A program made the position numbers and the translations under genes. DNA of 52,508 bases from Lachnospiraceae bacterium (GTDB lineage: Bacteria; Bacillota; Clostridia; Lachnospirales; Lachnospiraceae): NCBI GenBank assembly GCA_029338675.1, contig JAQYAV010000155.1, positions 1-52,508 on the forward strand, given 5' to 3'. This document shows, in pieces, positions 8,115-17,631 of this stretch (positions within the stretch are counted from its first letter, which is position 1; every line of letters begins with the position of its first letter). A model generated the notes under the pieces. That model had not been told where the DNA came from. It did not search any database and worked only from the letters and a program-made list of their open reading frames with translations.

Positions 8115-8849
8115 ATGGCAAGAGAAATATATGTTGTTGGAATAGGACCTGGTGCAGAAGATATGATGACAGTTCAAGCATTAGAGGTTTTGGATAAATG
8201 TGATGTAATAATTGGATATTCTGTTTATTTGGAGTTACTTGGGGACAGGTATAAGGATAAAGAAAAGCTTCAAACTCCTATGAAGCAAGAGATTAGAAGG
8301 TGCGAAATGTGCTTTGAAGAGGCACAAAAGGATAAAAGAGTGGCAATGATATGTAGTGGAGATGCAGGGGTATATGGCATGGCGGCTCCAATGTATGAAA
8401 TAAATAAGAGATACCCTGATTGTGAGCTTGTTATTGTCCCAGGGGTAACTGCGGCATTAAGTGGTGCGGCAGTATTAGGTGCGCCAATAAATCATGATTT
8501 TGTTGTTATTAGTCTAAGTGATTTACTTACTCCTTGGGAGTTGATTGAGAAAAGACTTGCGGCAGCAGCAATGGGGGATTTTGCAATTGTGCTTTATAAT
8601 CCATCTAGCATAAAAAGAGCAGATTACCTTATGAAAGCCTGTGACATATTACTTAGTAACGGCTGCAAAGAAGATAGAGCATGTGGATATGTTGTTAATA
8701 TTGGAAGAGAAGGAACAACATCAAAATGCCTCACATTAGGAGAACTTAGGAATACAAAGGTGAATATGTTTACAACAGTGTTTATTGGAAACTCAAAATC
8801 CTATATATTCAATAATAAACTTGTAACTAGGAGAGGGTACGAAATATGA
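8115..8849 (+). CDS. cbiH: Cobalt-precorrin-3B C17-methyltransferase CbiH
   Basis: 244 residues. Catalyses C-17 methylation with ring contraction. The N-terminal VVGIGPGAEDMMT loop, ICSGDAGVYGMAAPMYE and PGVTAALSGAAVLGAPINHDF are diagnostic for CbiH/CobJ. An AGGAG site lies 9 bases before the ATG. Its TGA overlaps the ATG of the following fusion gene, indicating translational coupling. Confidence 0.93.
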   Translation: MAREIYVVGIGPGAEDMMTVQALEVLDKCDVIIGYSVYLELLGDRYKDKEKLQTPMKQEIRRCEMCFEEAQKDKRVAMICSGDAGVYGMAAPMYEINKRYPDCELVIVPGVTAALSGAAVLGAPINHDFVVISLSDLLTPWELIEKRLAAAAMGDFAIVLYNPSSIKRADYLMKACDILLSNGCKEDRACGYVVNIGREGTTSKCLTLGELRNTKVNMFTTVFIGNSKSYIFNNKLVTRRGYEI

Positions 8850-10867
8850 AACCTGTGTTAATTTATTCAGGTACAACTGAAGGAAAAAAATTAGCCAATT
8901 TATTAGCAAAACAAAAGATTAATACAATTGTTTGCGTTGCAACAGAATATGGGGAAATGGTGATGGAAGAAAGTGATTATATAAGAGTTAATACAGGAAG
9001 ACTTTCCAAATCAGAAATGGCAGAATTGGTATGTAAGGAAACCCCAATAGCTGTAATTGATGCAACACATCCATTTGCAAAAGCAGTATCTGAGGAAATA
9101 AAAGATAGCATTAAGAATATTGACATTCCATATTACAGATTGAGTAGAGACACTTCTTATGATGATAACTCTAATTTGTTAGTATTTGATAGTATAGAAG
9201 AATGTGTTAGCCAACTTAAAAATACAAGTGGAAATATTTTGCTTACTACAGGAAGTAAGGACTTAGAAAAATTTTGCACCTATGAAAGTATAAAAGACAG
9301 ATTGTTTGTAAGGGTTATCCCAAGTATAGATAGTATTTCGCTATGTGAAAAATCAGGCATATTTGGGAAACAAATAATAGCTATGCAAGGACCATTTTCA
9401 GTGGAACTAAACATGGCTACAATACGTCAATATAATATTAAGTATTTAGTAACTAAAGAAAGTGGAAAAACTGGTGGAGTAGATGAAAAAATTGAAGCAG
9501 CGAATAAGCTAGGAATAAAAACATTTATGATAGCCAATAAGGAGGGTGTAAAAGGAATTTCATTTTCTAAGGTTGTCAGCCAGCTAGAAAAGCTATTAGA
9601 GGTAAAGAATCTCCAAGAAAAAATAAAGATTTCATTAATAGGAATAGGGATGGGAAATCCTGATACACTTACAATGAAAGCGAAAAAGCTTATTGAAGAA
9701 GCGGATTATATATTCGGTGCTGAAAGAATTATTGAGCCCTATAATGCAAAGATAGAAAAGAAAGAGTATTATCTGGCAAAAGATATAATTCCTTATATTG
9801 ATCAAATAAATAATACTAAAGATGAAGCTTTGAATATTGTAGTTTTATTTTCAGGTGACACTGGATTTTATAGTGGATGCAATAACTTAAATGAAAAACT
9901 GAAAAACAAAGGATATAGCAATATTGATATAGTACCAGGCATATCAACAATAAGTTATCTTGCAAGCAGAATTGGAATATGCTGGAATGATGCGAAGATA
10001 ATAAGTTTACATGGTGTTTGTTTTGATGAATGGAAAACAAGTGTTTTTACGGATATAAAATATACTCCTAAAATTTTTTTCCTTTTATCAAATGTAAAAC
10101 AACTTAAGAGTTTGGCGGAATTATTAAAGGATAAATTTGGTGAAGCAAAAGTAATTTTAGGGTATCAGCTTTCATATAAAGAGGAAACAATAACATATAC
10201 TACAGTTAACGAATTAAACTCTATGGTTGACAATTTGCAGGAAGGTCTTTATGCAATGTTTTTATTTAATGAAAAATATATTTTGCGCAAGGCTTCAAAT
10301 AGCATTAATGACGAAGAGTTTATTAGGGGCAAAGCACCTATGACGAAGGCAGAAGTAAGAGATTTATCAATTAGTAAACTTAAGCTAAATGAAAAATCAA
10401 TAGTATATGATATTGGAAGTGGAACAGGCTCAGTTGCAGTAGGGATTGCTGGATTATCAGGAGATATAAAAGTATATGCAATAGAATGTAACAAAGATGC
10501 AGTTTCATTAATTGACCAAAATATTACTAAATTTGGATGTTCAAATGTTTTTGTAATAAAAGGAATGGCACCGTCAGCTTTTAGGGGACTTGAAGTACCA
10601 GATTGTGCATTTATTGGAGGTACAAGGAATAAACTATTTCCTATTTTAGAAGAATTATATAAGATGAACAATAATCTAAGAGTTGTAATAAATGCAATAA
10701 GTATGGAAACAGCTCAATTGTTATTTGAAATTCCAAAGCAATTTAATGTGATTGATTATGAGGTAGTACAAATTCAAATTAACCGTGCTAAAATGATAGG
10801 AAATTATAATATGATGCATGGCGAAAATCCTATATTTGTATGTTCTTTTAATTTTGTCAAGGAATAA
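8846..10867 (+). CDS. Trifunctional CbiJ-CbiE-CbiT fusion protein
   Basis: 673 residues with three enzyme domains in one frame. Residues about 1-250 are CbiJ, the cobalt-precorrin-6A reductase (start VLIYSGTTEGKKLA, IDATHPFA, LTTGSKDL). Residues about 260-470 are CbiE, the C5 methyltransferase (ISLIGIGMGNPDTLT, FSGDTGFYSG, VPGISTISYLASR). Residues about 485-673 are CbiT, the C15 methyltransferase/decarboxylase (RGKAPMTKAEVRDL, SAM-binding DIGSGTGSVAVG). The ATG overlaps the cbiH stop by 4 bases. CbiE-CbiT fusions (CobL-like) are common; adding the preceding reductase would place three successive steps on one chain. No frameshift or stop lies between the domains. Confidence 0.93.
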   Translation: MKPVLIYSGTTEGKKLANLLAKQKINTIVCVATEYGEMVMEESDYIRVNTGRLSKSEMAELVCKETPIAVIDATHPFAKAVSEEIKDSIKNIDIPYYRLSRDTSYDDNSNLLVFDSIEECVSQLKNTSGNILLTTGSKDLEKFCTYESIKDRLFVRVIPSIDSISLCEKSGIFGKQIIAMQGPFSVELNMATIRQYNIKYLVTKESGKTGGVDEKIEAANKLGIKTFMIANKEGVKGISFSKVVSQLEKLLEVKNLQEKIKISLIGIGMGNPDTLTMKAKKLIEEADYIFGAERIIEPYNAKIEKKEYYLAKDIIPYIDQINNTKDEALNIVVLFSGDTGFYSGCNNLNEKLKNKGYSNIDIVPGISTISYLASRIGICWNDAKIISLHGVCFDEWKTSVFTDIKYTPKIFFLLSNVKQLKSLAELLKDKFGEAKVILGYQLSYKEETITYTTVNELNSMVDNLQEGLYAMFLFNEKYILRKASNSINDEEFIRGKAPMTKAEVRDLSISKLKLNEKSIVYDIGSGTGSVAVGIAGLSGDIKVYAIECNKDAVSLIDQNITKFGCSNVFVIKGMAPSAFRGLEVPDCAFIGGTRNKLFPILEELYKMNNNLRVVINAISMETAQLLFEIPKQFNVIDYEVVQIQINRAKMIGNYNMMHGENPIFVCSFNFVKE

Positions 10868-10881
10868 TTTAAAGGAGTATT

Positions 10882-12276
10882 ATGTCACATAATAAAAAAA
10901 TTGGTAAACTAATGATTGCTGCTCCAAGTAGTGGAAGTGGAAAAACAGTAGTAAGCTGTGCTTTAATGAAGTGTTTTAATAATAAAAATATGTCTGTTGT
11001 GGCATATAAATGTGGGCCAGATTATATAGATCCTATGTACCACAAAACAATAATTGGAATTCCTTCTACAAATCTTGATTCGTTTTTTATGGAGGATGAA
11101 GCAATTAGGGAATACTTTGTTAAGAAAAACACAACATATAATGGGGATATTGCTATTATCGAAGGCGTAATGGGCCTGTATGATGGGTTAGGTGGAATAA
11201 GTCAAAAGGGTTCTGCTTATGATATTGCCAGTATATTAGATACACCTATAATACTTGTAATTGATGCAAGAGGAATGGGTAAATCTATTCTTCCACTTAT
11301 ATCTGGATTCTTAAAATATGACTCACATAAGCTAATAAAAGGAGTAATACTTAACAAAACAACAAAAAGCTTTTATGATTTAATTAAACCAATTATTGAG
11401 GATGAGTTTGGAATAAATGTTTGTGGATATGTGCCGAAAAATGAAGCTCTTAATTTTGAAAGCAGACACCTTGGCTTAAAGCTTCCTAATGAAATTGAAC
11501 AGCTTAAAGATAATCTATCAAATGCAGCTGAATTAATAAATAATACTATTGATATAGATAAGCTGGTTTGTATAGCAAATGATAAAAACGAAGAAAAAAA
11601 CATAATCCATGATACAATTATCAATAATAAACAAAGTGATTTGCTTAGATTAGCTGTTGCTAAAGATGAAGCTTTTTGTTTTTATTATGAGCATAATCTG
11701 GACTTGCTTAGAGAAAATGGCATTGAATTAGTATATTTTTCACCATTAAAAGATAAGAAGCTGCCTGAAAATATTCATGGTATTTTGCTAGGGGGAGGAT
11801 ATCCAGAGTTATATGCAAAGCAGCTAAGTGAAAACAAGCCTATGATATCTTCAATTAAAAGCAAGATTTCAGAAGGCGTTCCTTCAATAGCTGAATGTGG
11901 TGGTTTTATGTATTTACATGAAAAACTAATAGACAAAGAAAACAATAGCTATGAGATGGTTGGGGCACACAAGGGATGTGTTTTATATACTGGTAAGCTT
12001 GTAAGATTTGGTTATGTAAATATTAGCGATAAAACAAATCGATTTTTAGGTGTTGGAAATACAATAAAAGGACATGAGTTCCATTATTTTGATAGCTCAA
12101 ATAATGGTGAAGATTGTATTGCAAAAAAGCCAATTGGTGATAAAATGTGGAGTTGTATATGTGTAAAAGAAAATTCCTGGTGGGGATTTCCACATCTTTA
12201 TTATGCATCAAATCCTAGCTTTGTTTCTAGATTTAGAAAATGCATGTTAGAATATAAAAAAAGAATAAGAGCTTAG
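10882..12276 (+). CDS. cbiA: Cobyrinate a,c-diamide synthase CbiA
   Basis: 464 residues. ATP- and glutamine-dependent amidation of the a and c side chains of cobyrinate. The N-terminal dethiobiotin-synthetase-like domain carries the P-loop APSSGSGKT (residues about 13-21), CGPDYIDPMYH and EGVMGLYDG. The C-terminal class I glutaminase domain has GILLGGGYPELYA and the nucleophile cysteine in AECGGFMYL. A GGAG site precedes the ATG, 14 bases after the fusion gene. This is the last clear cobalamin enzyme in the first cluster. Confidence 0.94.
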   Translation: MSHNKKIGKLMIAAPSSGSGKTVVSCALMKCFNNKNMSVVAYKCGPDYIDPMYHKTIIGIPSTNLDSFFMEDEAIREYFVKKNTTYNGDIAIIEGVMGLYDGLGGISQKGSAYDIASILDTPIILVIDARGMGKSILPLISGFLKYDSHKLIKGVILNKTTKSFYDLIKPIIEDEFGINVCGYVPKNEALNFESRHLGLKLPNEIEQLKDNLSNAAELINNTIDIDKLVCIANDKNEEKNIIHDTIINNKQSDLLRLAVAKDEAFCFYYEHNLDLLRENGIELVYFSPLKDKKLPENIHGILLGGGYPELYAKQLSENKPMISSIKSKISEGVPSIAECGGFMYLHEKLIDKENNSYEMVGAHKGCVLYTGKLVRFGYVNISDKTNRFLGVGNTIKGHEFHYFDSSNNGEDCIAKKPIGDKMWSCICVKENSWWGFPHLYYASNPSFVSRFRKCMLEYKKRIRA

Positions 12277-12324
12277 TTTTCTAATACATATTATTGAAAT
12301 ATCGTAATATCGGAGGAAGAAACT

Positions 12325-13452
12325 GTGATACAAAAAGAAGTTACAGAAATTAAAAATACACTAAAATATACAGATTGTAGTATTCATAAAATTGCAGGCT
12401 GTTATGTTGATACAAACAAAATGATTCATATAGTATCACATGAACAGTTTTTATGCTTGCCAGAAGAAGATCAGCACAAATATTTTGCAATAATAAAAAA
12501 AGGCTTATCAGGAAAGGTTGGCAAAAATTTAATTAATCTTTCTTTTGATTCTAATTTTATTGAACGACGTGATTATTTACTTGACCTTGTTAAAAGCGAG
12601 CTAGCAGATGAAGATAAAGTAAATAGTTTGTTTGAAACAATAAGAGACAGCTATCCTTATGTGGATAATTATTATATTATGGCTGTTTATGGAGCTTATG
12701 ATGTACCGGGAGTTTCAACAGATGGAATAGAGATGGATGATGCATCTGATGAGGTATATAAATTTGTTCTTACGCTAATTTGTCCAATGAAGCCTTCAAA
12801 GGCTGGGCTTACATATAATGAAAAAGATAATATATTGGAAAATGCTGTGAGAAATCTGATGGTTGAAGATCCAATGCATGGATTTTTATTTCCGTCCTTT
12901 AATAATAGAGGAACTGATATTCATAATTTACTATTTTATTCAAAGAAGGCAGATGCCATTGAAGAAGGTTTTATAGGAAATTTATTTGGATGTAAAGCTC
13001 CTGCAACTGCAAAAAAACAAAACGAAGTATTCTTAGAGGCGGTATCTACAATTGAAACTCTTACATTTGAAAATGCGGTTAATATATGTACAAGAATTTC
13101 TGAAAAAGAAGAGGAGTCAAAGGTAGATGAAGATAAAATGGTTATCTCAGAAAGAGAAACAGTTAATATGCTTGAGGCTAGTGGTGTTAAAAGCGAGGAT
13201 TTAGAAACCTTTAAGAAAACCCTAAAGGATGCTACTGACGAGACTGGCAATTTACTTACAAGTAATATAATTGAAAAGAGTAATAAATTACATGTAAATA
13301 CTGGAATTACAGAGATTTCAATGCCAATGGAATATGCTGATAACATTGAGGTTCAGAAAATTAATGGAAAAAATTGTATTGTAATTGAAATTAATGATGA
13401 ATTGACTGTTAATGGAATTAAGGTTAATAATTTTAAGAATTTGGAGATATAG
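12325..13452 (+). CDS. DUF4317 family protein
   Basis: 375 residues, cytoplasmic, without signal or membrane segment. The N-terminal block EVTEIKNTLKYTDCSIHKIAGCYVD, then LPEEDQHKYF and LSGKVGKNLINL, match the DUF4317 family common in Clostridia. Its function is unknown. The GTG start at 12325 follows GGAGGAAG (12312-12319). It lies 48 bases after cbiA and 2 bases before the cysteine-rich gene, so it may be co-transcribed with the cobalamin genes. The central region includes FLFPSFNNRGTDIHNLLFY and the C-terminal third is charged. Confidence 0.8.
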   Translation: MIQKEVTEIKNTLKYTDCSIHKIAGCYVDTNKMIHIVSHEQFLCLPEEDQHKYFAIIKKGLSGKVGKNLINLSFDSNFIERRDYLLDLVKSELADEDKVNSLFETIRDSYPYVDNYYIMAVYGAYDVPGVSTDGIEMDDASDEVYKFVLTLICPMKPSKAGLTYNEKDNILENAVRNLMVEDPMHGFLFPSFNNRGTDIHNLLFYSKKADAIEEGFIGNLFGCKAPATAKKQNEVFLEAVSTIETLTFENAVNICTRISEKEEESKVDEDKMVISERETVNMLEASGVKSEDLETFKKTLKDATDETGNLLTSNIIEKSNKLHVNTGITEISMPMEYADNIEVQKINGKNCIVIEINDELTVNGIKVNNFKNLEI

Positions 13453-13454
13453 CT

Positions 13455-13697
13455 TTGGAAAATTCATATAAATATTTTCAAAATAAAAAATGTAAATATT
13501 TTCCATGTCATAAGTATAATGGGGATTTTAATTGCATGTTTTGTTTTTGCCCAATGTATAAACTAGATAATTGTCCAGGAAATCCCTCTTATATTGAAAG
13601 AGGCGATAAGAATATTAAGGATTGTTCTAATTGCGTATTTCCACATATACCTGACAATTATGATAAAATAATGGAAATATTAAGAAGTGAGAAATAA
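13455..13697 (+). CDS. Cysteine-rich small domain protein, putative metal binding
   Basis: 80 residues with nine cysteines: KCKYFPCHK, DFNCMFCFCPMY, DNCPG and KDCSNCVFP. This spacing matches the cysteine-rich small domain (zf-like, Pfam PF04071), presumed to bind a metal. From memory, such domains are often found near or fused to cobalamin and metal genes. The TTG start at 13455 is used because a TTGGAGA site lies 8 bases upstream inside the end of the DUF4317 gene and no ATG is available. Only 2 bases separate it from DUF4317 and 1 base from azlC. Confidence 0.8.
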   Translation: MENSYKYFQNKKCKYFPCHKYNGDFNCMFCFCPMYKLDNCPGNPSYIERGDKNIKDCSNCVFPHIPDNYDKIMEILRSEK

Positions 13698-13698
13698 A

Positions 13699-14427
13699 AT
13701 GAAAGTAGATAAATTAGCCTTTAAAGAAGGGTTACGAGATGGTACTCCTATAGGACTTGGATATTTTGCAGTGGCTTTTTCTTTAGGAATTAAAGCAAAA
13801 ACTGCTGGCTTAAATTGGTTTCAAGGATTTTTGGCAAGTGCAACTACTTATGCTTCTGCAGGAGAGGCAGCAGCATTTACACTAATTGCAGAAAATGCAA
13901 CATATATTCAGATGGTGCTCATGATATTAATTGCAAATGGTAGATATCTTTTAATGAGTTGTGCCTTAAGTCAAAGGTTTTCAGATAAAACAAAATTTTG
14001 CCATCGTCCATTGCTTGGTATATTTATAACTGATGAGTTATTTGGAATTAATATAACAAGAAAAGGAAATATTAATCCTGCATATTTTTATGGAGCAATA
14101 TTGGCATGTGCTCCAGCATGGGCAGTTGGAACTGCTATTGGAGTAGTTTCAGGAAATATCCTTCCAGTAAACATAGTTAGTGCACTTGGCGTTGCTCTTT
14201 ATGGAATGTTTATTGCTATAATTGTTCCACCTGCAAAGGAAAAAGCATCAATGGGTATACTTGTAATAATTTGCTTTTTGCTTAGCTTTTTATCTGGAGA
14301 ACTTCCTAAAATATCAGAGCTTTCTAGTGGCGTGAGAATTATGATTCTTACAGTGGCTATTTCTGCAATAGCAGCAATTCTTATGCCAATAAAGGATGAT
14401 AAGGAGGTTAAGCAAAATGAAACATAA
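13699..14427 (+). CDS. azlC: AzlC family branched-chain amino acid exporter, large subunit
   Basis: 242 residues, mostly membrane helices. The N-terminal FKEGLRDGTPIGLGYFAVAFSLG and the ATTYASAGEAAAFTL segment are typical of AzlC/YgaZ. With AzlD it forms an exporter of branched-chain amino acids or analogues. ATG at 13699 is preferred over the in-frame GTG at 13687, since it has a GAAGTGAG site and starts one base after the upstream stop. It overlaps azlD by 11 bases. Confidence 0.88.
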   Translation: MKVDKLAFKEGLRDGTPIGLGYFAVAFSLGIKAKTAGLNWFQGFLASATTYASAGEAAAFTLIAENATYIQMVLMILIANGRYLLMSCALSQRFSDKTKFCHRPLLGIFITDELFGINITRKGNINPAYFYGAILACAPAWAVGTAIGVVSGNILPVNIVSALGVALYGMFIAIIVPPAKEKASMGILVIICFLLSFLSGELPKISELSSGVRIMILTVAISAIAAILMPIKDDKEVKQNET

Positions 14428-14725
14428 TATATATATTTACATATTAATTATGGCATCTGTAAGTTATCTTATAAGAGTATTGCCCTTGACACTTATTAGA
14501 AAGCAGATAACAAATAGGTTTATTAGGTCATTTCTATATTATGTTCCAATAGTAACCTTAGCTGTTATGACATTTCCTGCAATTATTCAGGCTTCAAGAA
14601 CTCCTATTTCAGGAATAGTAGCATTAATTGTTGGAATTGTATTAGCTTGGAGGGGTGGTAATTTAATTCAAGTAGCAGGAAGCTGTTGCGCGGTGGTTTT
14701 TATTCTTGAATTATTTATTTGCTAA
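14417..14725 (+). CDS. azlD: AzlD family transport protein, small subunit
   Basis: 102 residues with about four hydrophobic segments; SYLIRVLPLTLIRKQI and VPIVTLAVMTFPAI match AzlD. AAGGAGG (14401-14407) lies within the end of azlC, so the ATG at 14417 is the real start. Small partner of AzlC. Its 3' end overlaps the convergent asparaginase gene by 15 bases. Confidence 0.88.
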   Translation: MKHNIYIYILIMASVSYLIRVLPLTLIRKQITNRFIRSFLYYVPIVTLAVMTFPAIIQASRTPISGIVALIVGIVLAWRGGNLIQVAGSCCAVVFILELFIC

Positions 14726-15727
14726 CAGAAATTCGTAAGAAATAGGAATAGTCATATTAGCTACTAAGTCGTTGCCTAATATATTATTAGAGATTAACAA
14801 CCATAATTTAATATACATTGATATCACGGATGCTTTAGGGAGAGCAACAAGATTGTAATCCTTAAAGCATTTTGTACTTTCGTAGGCTGTTCTTTCTTCT
14901 ATCCCAGTCAAAAAGATTGGAATGTTCTTTTCTTGTGCAAGAACAGAAAAGTTATATAACTTTTTAGAGCTTGTATTAATTGTGCCAGAATGAAATGTAT
15001 CAATTAAAATGGCATTTATATTATCAAGAATGGTTGGATATGTCATACAAGGCATAGACTTCATATATAAAATATTTGGTTCTTTACATAATATTGAATT
15101 AGAGTATTTTGGATTAAAAGTAGTTATTTTGAATTTATTATTTTTAAGCAAAGTATCATTCTTAATAAGTCCATAATATAAGTTTTCGATTGAAGTAATA
15201 TCATCTTTATATTGTGAATGAATTTCAAGGAGTGAGGGCTTGTGTATTTTAGGAATATCACAAGTATTTTTGTAGGATACATATATTCCGTTGTTGTTTG
15301 CTTTATTGTTATGCTTTATAAATTGCACAGCGGCTCTAAGATTATCTATTCCGTTTGCTTTTTCATCATCCAAAATAAAATTACTAGAAATAAATACAAT
15401 AGGAATAGCCGCATTGTCAAACATATATTCCATTGCACAGGCAGTGTATTGTAAGGTATCTGTGCCGTGGGTAATTATTATCCCATTATATTTATTAGCT
15501 TGAAGAGCATTGTTTAATGTCTGACTAAGAAGATTGATATGCTTACTACTTAGATTTTCACTTAAAATGCTATAAGCTTCTATTGTGTCATATATAAAAT
15601 CTATTTTATATTTTTGCTCATATTTTTCAATAAGAGTGTATTTTGAATTTGACGATGTTGAAATGTATCCAGTAGAATCAATAGTAGAGCCAATAGTTCC
15701 ACCTGTAAAAATAAATAATAATCTCAT
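14711..15727 (-). CDS. Asparaginase (type I-like)
   Basis: 338 residues, no signal peptide, so probably cytoplasmic. It should hydrolyse L-asparagine to aspartate and ammonia. The two catalytic-threonine motifs are present: TGGTIG at the N terminus (T11) and THGTDT (T89-D90). The start at 15727 is preferred over an upstream ATG because AAAGGA lies just before it and the protein then begins at the expected beta strand. It converges on azlD. The C-terminal half is diverged from well-known enzymes, so specificity is less sure. Confidence 0.85.
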   Translation of the reverse strand: MRLLFIFTGGTIGSTIDSTGYISTSSNSKYTLIEKYEQKYKIDFIYDTIEAYSILSENLSSKHINLLSQTLNNALQANKYNGIIITHGTDTLQYTACAMEYMFDNAAIPIVFISSNFILDDEKANGIDNLRAAVQFIKHNNKANNNGIYVSYKNTCDIPKIHKPSLLEIHSQYKDDITSIENLYYGLIKNDTLLKNNKFKITTFNPKYSNSILCKEPNILYMKSMPCMTYPTILDNINAILIDTFHSGTINTSSKKLYNFSVLAQEKNIPIFLTGIEERTAYESTKCFKDYNLVALPKASVISMYIKLWLLISNNILGNDLVANMTIPISYEFLLANK

Positions 15728-15780
15728 ATAGCATCCTTTCATATATATATGTATATACATAAATAGGGGCTTAATAGCCC

Positions 15781-17073
15781 CTATTCTTCATCTTGCTCTT
15801 CGTTTTCTTCCGCAATAGGAGTAATTGTAAGAACAACACGTTCTATTCTGTTTTTATGTACCTGTGTTACTTTGAAGTGAAGATTGTTAAAATCTGCCTC
15901 TTCGCCCTCAGAAGGAAGCTTGTCAAGAAGCTCAATAACAAATCCTGCTAAGGAATCATAATCATCTGATGAAAGTGAAATATTGAGAGCATCATTTAAG
16001 TCATCTAACTTAATTGCGGCATCAATATCATATGTATTTTCATTGATTTTCTTAATGTTTTCAGCTTCATTTTCATCGTACTCATCTCTGATTTCCCCAA
16101 CTATCTCTTCAATTAAATCCTCCATTGTAATCATTCCTGAAGCAACACCATATTCATCAAGGACAATTGCCATTGTAACTGATGATGTTTTCATATCTGT
16201 AAATATTTGACTACTCTTTTGGTATTCAAACACAAACAATGGTTTACGAAGAATTTTTCGTAGGTTAAAGTTTTCTAGACTATGAGTTTCTCTATAGAAG
16301 AAGAGGTCTTTTAAGTATAATATTCCAATAATGTTTTCTTTATTCTCTTCATATATTGGAATTCTGGAATATGTCTCTTCAATAAAAAGCTGAACTAATT
16401 CTTCGTATGTAGAAGTAATATCTGCACAAACCATATCGGCACGTGGAATCATAATATCCTTTGAAAGCGCGTCACCGAAATCAACAACGTTAGAAATCAT
16501 GAACTTCTCTTCTTGCTCCAAAACCCCTTCCTCGTGACTAACATTTACAATTGTTAATAACTCAGATTCAGTCATAGCTGCATCAGCAGCATCTGGATCC
16601 ACATGTAGTAACTTAAAAATGAATCCAGTAATAACATCCAAAAGAACAATAGCAGGTGTTAATATTATCATTAAGGCTGATATTGGATAAACAAATACCA
16701 TAGAAATCTGAACTGCATATTTTGTTGCAAGAGTTTTTGGTGTAATTTCACCAAATATCAAAACAAGTAATGTAAGAAGTCCAGTTGCATATCCTAGATA
16801 GCGGTTACCAACAAGTTTTGTGCAAAGAGTAGTTGTTAATGCTGAAGCAGCAATATTAACTATATTATTACCAATTAAAATTGTACTTAATAATTTACTT
16901 GATTTTTCAGTAGTTTTTAGAACTTTTTTTGCACTTTTACTTCCGTTGTCTGCGAGGTTTCTAAGCTTGAGCTTATTGACTGTTGTAAGAGCAGTTTCTG
17001 CTGAAGAAAAGAATGAAGATAATAGAAGTAAAATAATAATAACAATAAGTTGCAATATGGAGCTACTGTCCAA
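15781..17073 (-). CDS. CNNM/CorC-type membrane protein with CBS pair
   Basis: 430 residues. An N-terminal DUF21/CNNM membrane domain (about 1-190, starting LIVIIILLLLSSFFSSAETALT) is followed by a CBS pair (about 205-330; MIPRADMV and VTMAIVLDEYG) and a C-terminal CorC_HlyC domain (LDDLNDALNI, DYDSLAGFVIELL). Relatives are called hemolysins or magnesium/cobalt efflux proteins; the likely role is divalent cation export. The TTG start at 17073 follows AAGGTGA at a good distance. It ends 53 bases upstream of the asparaginase start on the same strand. Confidence 0.9.
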   Translation of the reverse strand: MDSSSILQLIVIIILLLLSSFFSSAETALTTVNKLKLRNLADNGSKSAKKVLKTTEKSSKLLSTILIGNNIVNIAASALTTTLCTKLVGNRYLGYATGLLTLLVLIFGEITPKTLATKYAVQISMVFVYPISALMIILTPAIVLLDVITGFIFKLLHVDPDAADAAMTESELLTIVNVSHEEGVLEQEEKFMISNVVDFGDALSKDIMIPRADMVCADITSTYEELVQLFIEETYSRIPIYEENKENIIGILYLKDLFFYRETHSLENFNLRKILRKPLFVFEYQKSSQIFTDMKTSSVTMAIVLDEYGVASGMITMEDLIEEIVGEIRDEYDENEAENIKKINENTYDIDAAIKLDDLNDALNISLSSDDYDSLAGFVIELLDKLPSEGEEADFNNLHFKVTQVHKNRIERVVLTITPIAEENEEQDEE

Positions 17074-17233
17074 AAAAAATCACCTTCCCAATATACTTTT
17101 TAACGTTTATTTTAATGAATAAATATTAAACTGTCAACAAAGGAACCAGAAATATTTAGAAGAAACAATAAATATTATGATGGAACAATAAATGATTATA
17201 AGTATATTTAGAAAATTTATTAAAAAATAAAGT

Positions 17234-17262
17234 ACTCACTATCAAAGACAATGATAGTGAGT
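17234..17262 (-). terminator. Terminator of the DUF378 gene
   Basis: ACTCACTATC (17234-17243) and GATAGTGAGT (17253-17262) form a perfect 10-bp stem with a 9-base loop. Read on the minus strand it is followed by a T-rich stretch, just after the DUF378 stop at 17273. Confidence 0.75.
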
Positions 17263-17272
17263 ATAAAGAAAA

Positions 17273-17476
17273 CTAAACTTCGTTTTTGCATATAAAACCG
17301 TAAAATGTAATAAGATATAATCCACTAAGTCCTACTAGAGAATATATAAGTCTACTCAAAAATGTAGCATTACCAAAGATTGCTGAAACCAAATTAAAAT
17401 CAAATATACCTATTAAGCCCCAATTTAATGCCCCAATAATTGACAAGGTAAGGCATAAACAATTAAATAATTTCAT
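17273..17476 (-). CDS. DUF378 family small membrane protein
   Basis: 67 residues with two hydrophobic segments. The LSIIGALNWGLIGIFDFNLV block and the later YSLVGLSGLYLI block match the DUF378/YuzA family of small two-helix membrane proteins of unknown function. The start at 17476 has a GGAGG site 7 bases upstream; four further residues in frame would not have one. Monocistronic between a terminator and a divergent promoter region. Confidence 0.85.
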   Translation of the reverse strand: MKLFNCLCLTLSIIGALNWGLIGIFDFNLVSAIFGNATFLSRLIYSLVGLSGLYLITFYGFICKNEV

Positions 17477-17631
17477 ATTTTCCTCCATATTAGATCATTT
17501 TAAATTATTCCTATATTAAAATAGAAACAATTCTTTGTTGATAATAGTATTATACGTATAGTAAAAAAATATTTAGGCATTTTTTCCCAAAAAAAATATA
17601 TTATAATGCAAATGTGTGTAGCTATTGTTTC

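Noticed and set aside
17551-17567. ACGTATAGTAAAA shared with the region upstream of GH43 (21500-21512) as a common operator
   Set aside because: A 13-base AT-rich match in AT-rich DNA, not symmetrical in the same way at both sites; too weak to call.
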